Shown here piece by piece: positions 5,515-5,539 of a stretch of DNA of 5,539 nucleotides; position 1 is the stretch's first letter, and every line of letters starts with the position of its first letter. The DNA is from an uncultured Collinsella sp. Lineage in GTDB: Bacteria; Actinomycetota; Coriobacteriia; Coriobacteriales; Coriobacteriaceae. Both the position numbers and the translations under genes were made by a program. The stretch covers positions 1 to 5,539 of the forward strand of contig CAMQPJ010000101.1 of assembly GCA_947003675.1 (NCBI GenBank), in the 5' to 3' direction. The notes under the pieces were generated by a model. That model had not been told where the DNA came from. It ran no database searches and was given only the letters and a program-made list of their open reading frames with translations.

Positions 5515-5539
5515 GCTCTTAGGGTATAACCCTTGGATT

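Overview
The window holds about 5.5 kb of moderately high-GC bacterial DNA with accessory-region character. I see no rRNA, tRNA, CRISPR array or intact mobile element. Codon use favours G/C in third positions, and three of the four genes whose starts are visible begin with GTG behind purine-rich ribosome binding sites. A degenerate BspA-like (LRR/DUF285-type) surface-protein tail, an IS21-type transposase remnant and an AAA-ATPase_like/PD-(D/E)XK_9 protein occur together. That combination suggests a gut or oral actinobacterium of the Coriobacteriia (Collinsella, Olsenella, Eggerthella or relatives). This is an inference from family memory, not a database match.

Left part (1-1249, + strand): a two-gene, translationally overlapping pair. 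The first gene is the C-terminal part of an ABC/SMC-like AAA ATPase with signature motif, Walker B and H-loop. The second is a 230-residue TOPRIM-like protein with a V-E-G-x-x-D strand and a D-x-D strand. ATPase plus separate TOPRIM protein is the layout of OLD-related anti-phage systems; the short TOPRIM partner looks most like AbiL (AbiLi/AbiLii), with PARIS as a more distant comparison.

Middle (1250-2798, + strand): after a 138-nt gap with a good ribosome binding site comes a 329-residue zinc-ribbon protein. Its last ~20 residues appear out of frame. The probable original C-terminus continues in another frame to a TAG at 2563-2565, two bases before the ATG of a 76-residue protein with a second putative zinc site and a glycine-rich hydrophobic stretch. 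The two zinc-ribbon genes therefore look like a coupled pair next to the ATPase/TOPRIM pair, possibly an accessory module.

2799-3543 contains no intact gene. On the - strand it holds the decayed C-terminus of a BspA-like surface protein (2788-3103) and, adjoining it, pieces of an IS21-type IstA transposase in three reading frames (3107-3382). A 48-nt imperfect stem-loop (3508-3555) covers the stop codon of the next gene.

Right part (3544-5539, - strand): one large gene, read from GTG at 5352, encodes a 602-residue AAA-ATPase_like/PDDEXK_9 protein. The domain order is recognisable, but the Walker B glutamate and the nuclease E-x-K appear to be lost. Its leader has a clear ribosome binding site and a possible -10 box. 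A strong 10-bp terminator-type hairpin at 5490-5514 probably ends a further - strand gene outside the window. The + and - gene groups converge on the decayed middle zone.
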